Shown piece by piece: positions 63,621-64,000 of a DNA stretch of 64,000 nt; position 1 is the stretch's first letter; the number at the start of each line of letters is the position of its first letter. A program made the position numbers and the translations under genes. The DNA comes from Enoplolaimus lenunculus (lineage: Eukaryota; Nematoda; Enoplea; Enoplida; Thoracostomopsidae): positions 1-64,000 of the forward strand of contig JASANG010000718.1 of the NCBI GenBank assembly GCA_030248215.1, read 5' to 3'. A model generated the notes under the pieces. The model searched no databases and was not told where the DNA came from. It saw only the letters and a program-made list of their open reading frames with translations.

Positions 63621-64000
63621 TGTTAACCTATTCTTTAATAAATAGAATAAAATAAAATGTTATTAATTTGTGATTTAAGTTAGAAATAATCAGGGGTTCC
63701 GCCCCCAGCTATAACAGCGATCATTATAAATTAATATTTGGAAATAAAATGCTATCCGCGTATTGTGTCATGACGGAATCTACGACAATTCGTCGGACGA
63801 CAACTTGTCGTTCAATAGTGTCCGAAAGCCATTAAATAAATCTGAGCATAATCCAATGCATAATCCTAAGCCTAAGTCTAAGCATAAGCACAATAATTAT
63901 GAGCGTAGAATTGTCCAGTCGATGAAATTACGGATGTTAACAAGTTGTTGGGTGACGAGTTGTCGGTCGAAGAATTGTCGTGATACCGTCATAAGGAATA

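Noticed and set aside
1-64000. CRISPR array or bacterial operon
   Set aside because: Tandem arrays here lack spacer structure, and the genes have spliceosomal introns; nothing prokaryotic apart from the ancestry of uxuA.
1-64000. LTR elements, Polintons or LINE coding regions
   Set aside because: No reverse transcriptase, integrase, capsid or long terminal repeats were recognised in any frame; the mobile sequence is short non-coding inverted-repeat elements.

Overview
The window looks like a repeat-rich, intron-rich animal chromosome, most likely from a nematode. Three things support this: (i) dozens of degenerate TTAGGC/GCCTAA tracts, the nematode telomere hexamer; (ii) secreted proteins built from small two-cysteine modules like the nematode MIG-18-type fibronectin-I-like domain and ending in an ShK-like six-cysteine domain; (iii) U2 snRNA genes with the CAAAGTGTAGTATCTG branch-site recognition region. 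The species cannot be read from the sequence.

Three protein-coding genes can be reconstructed, all on the minus strand. No single long ORF covers any of them, but every splice junction keeps the reading frame. (1) 27151 down to 1573: an 18-exon gene for a 769-aa secreted modular protein. It has a signal peptide, a 34-nt micro-exon ending in a dibasic site, nine one-exon cysteine modules, a Gly/Ser linker, a poly-Thr/Pro mucin exon, two downstream exons of unknown fold, an acidic exon, an ShK-like domain and a short tail. (2) 61569 down to 41422: a diverged paralogue with the same exon order and nearly the same phases (about 754 aa; its first exon is uncertain). (3) Between them, 38270 down to 33163: a four-exon, 367-aa mannonate dehydratase (UxuA family), an enzyme of bacterial hexuronate catabolism that is unexpected in an animal. 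Its last codons and stop lie in the end of a transposon-like element.

Three U2 snRNA genes sit on the plus strand in a 1.18-kb tandem array (14459-17004) inside an intron of gene 1. Next to exon 9 of gene 1, the 3' part of the exon, its splice donor and a MITE end have been amplified into about eight 195-bp units (18650-20180).

The rest is introns and spacers filled with miniature inverted-repeat elements. Two families carry telomere-like hexamers between their inverted ends (here TELM1 and TELM2). Two are fold-back families with TA target duplications (here PAL-G and PAL-A). There are also at least four other dispersed families, tRNA-headed SINE-like pieces and several minisatellites. The segment 26973-33703 holds two forward copies separated by a degraded inverted copy and a 43-base G run. 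I suspect an assembly fold-back or haplotype join there, so the apparent duplication of two exons should be read with caution. I saw no retrovirus-like or capsid-bearing element.
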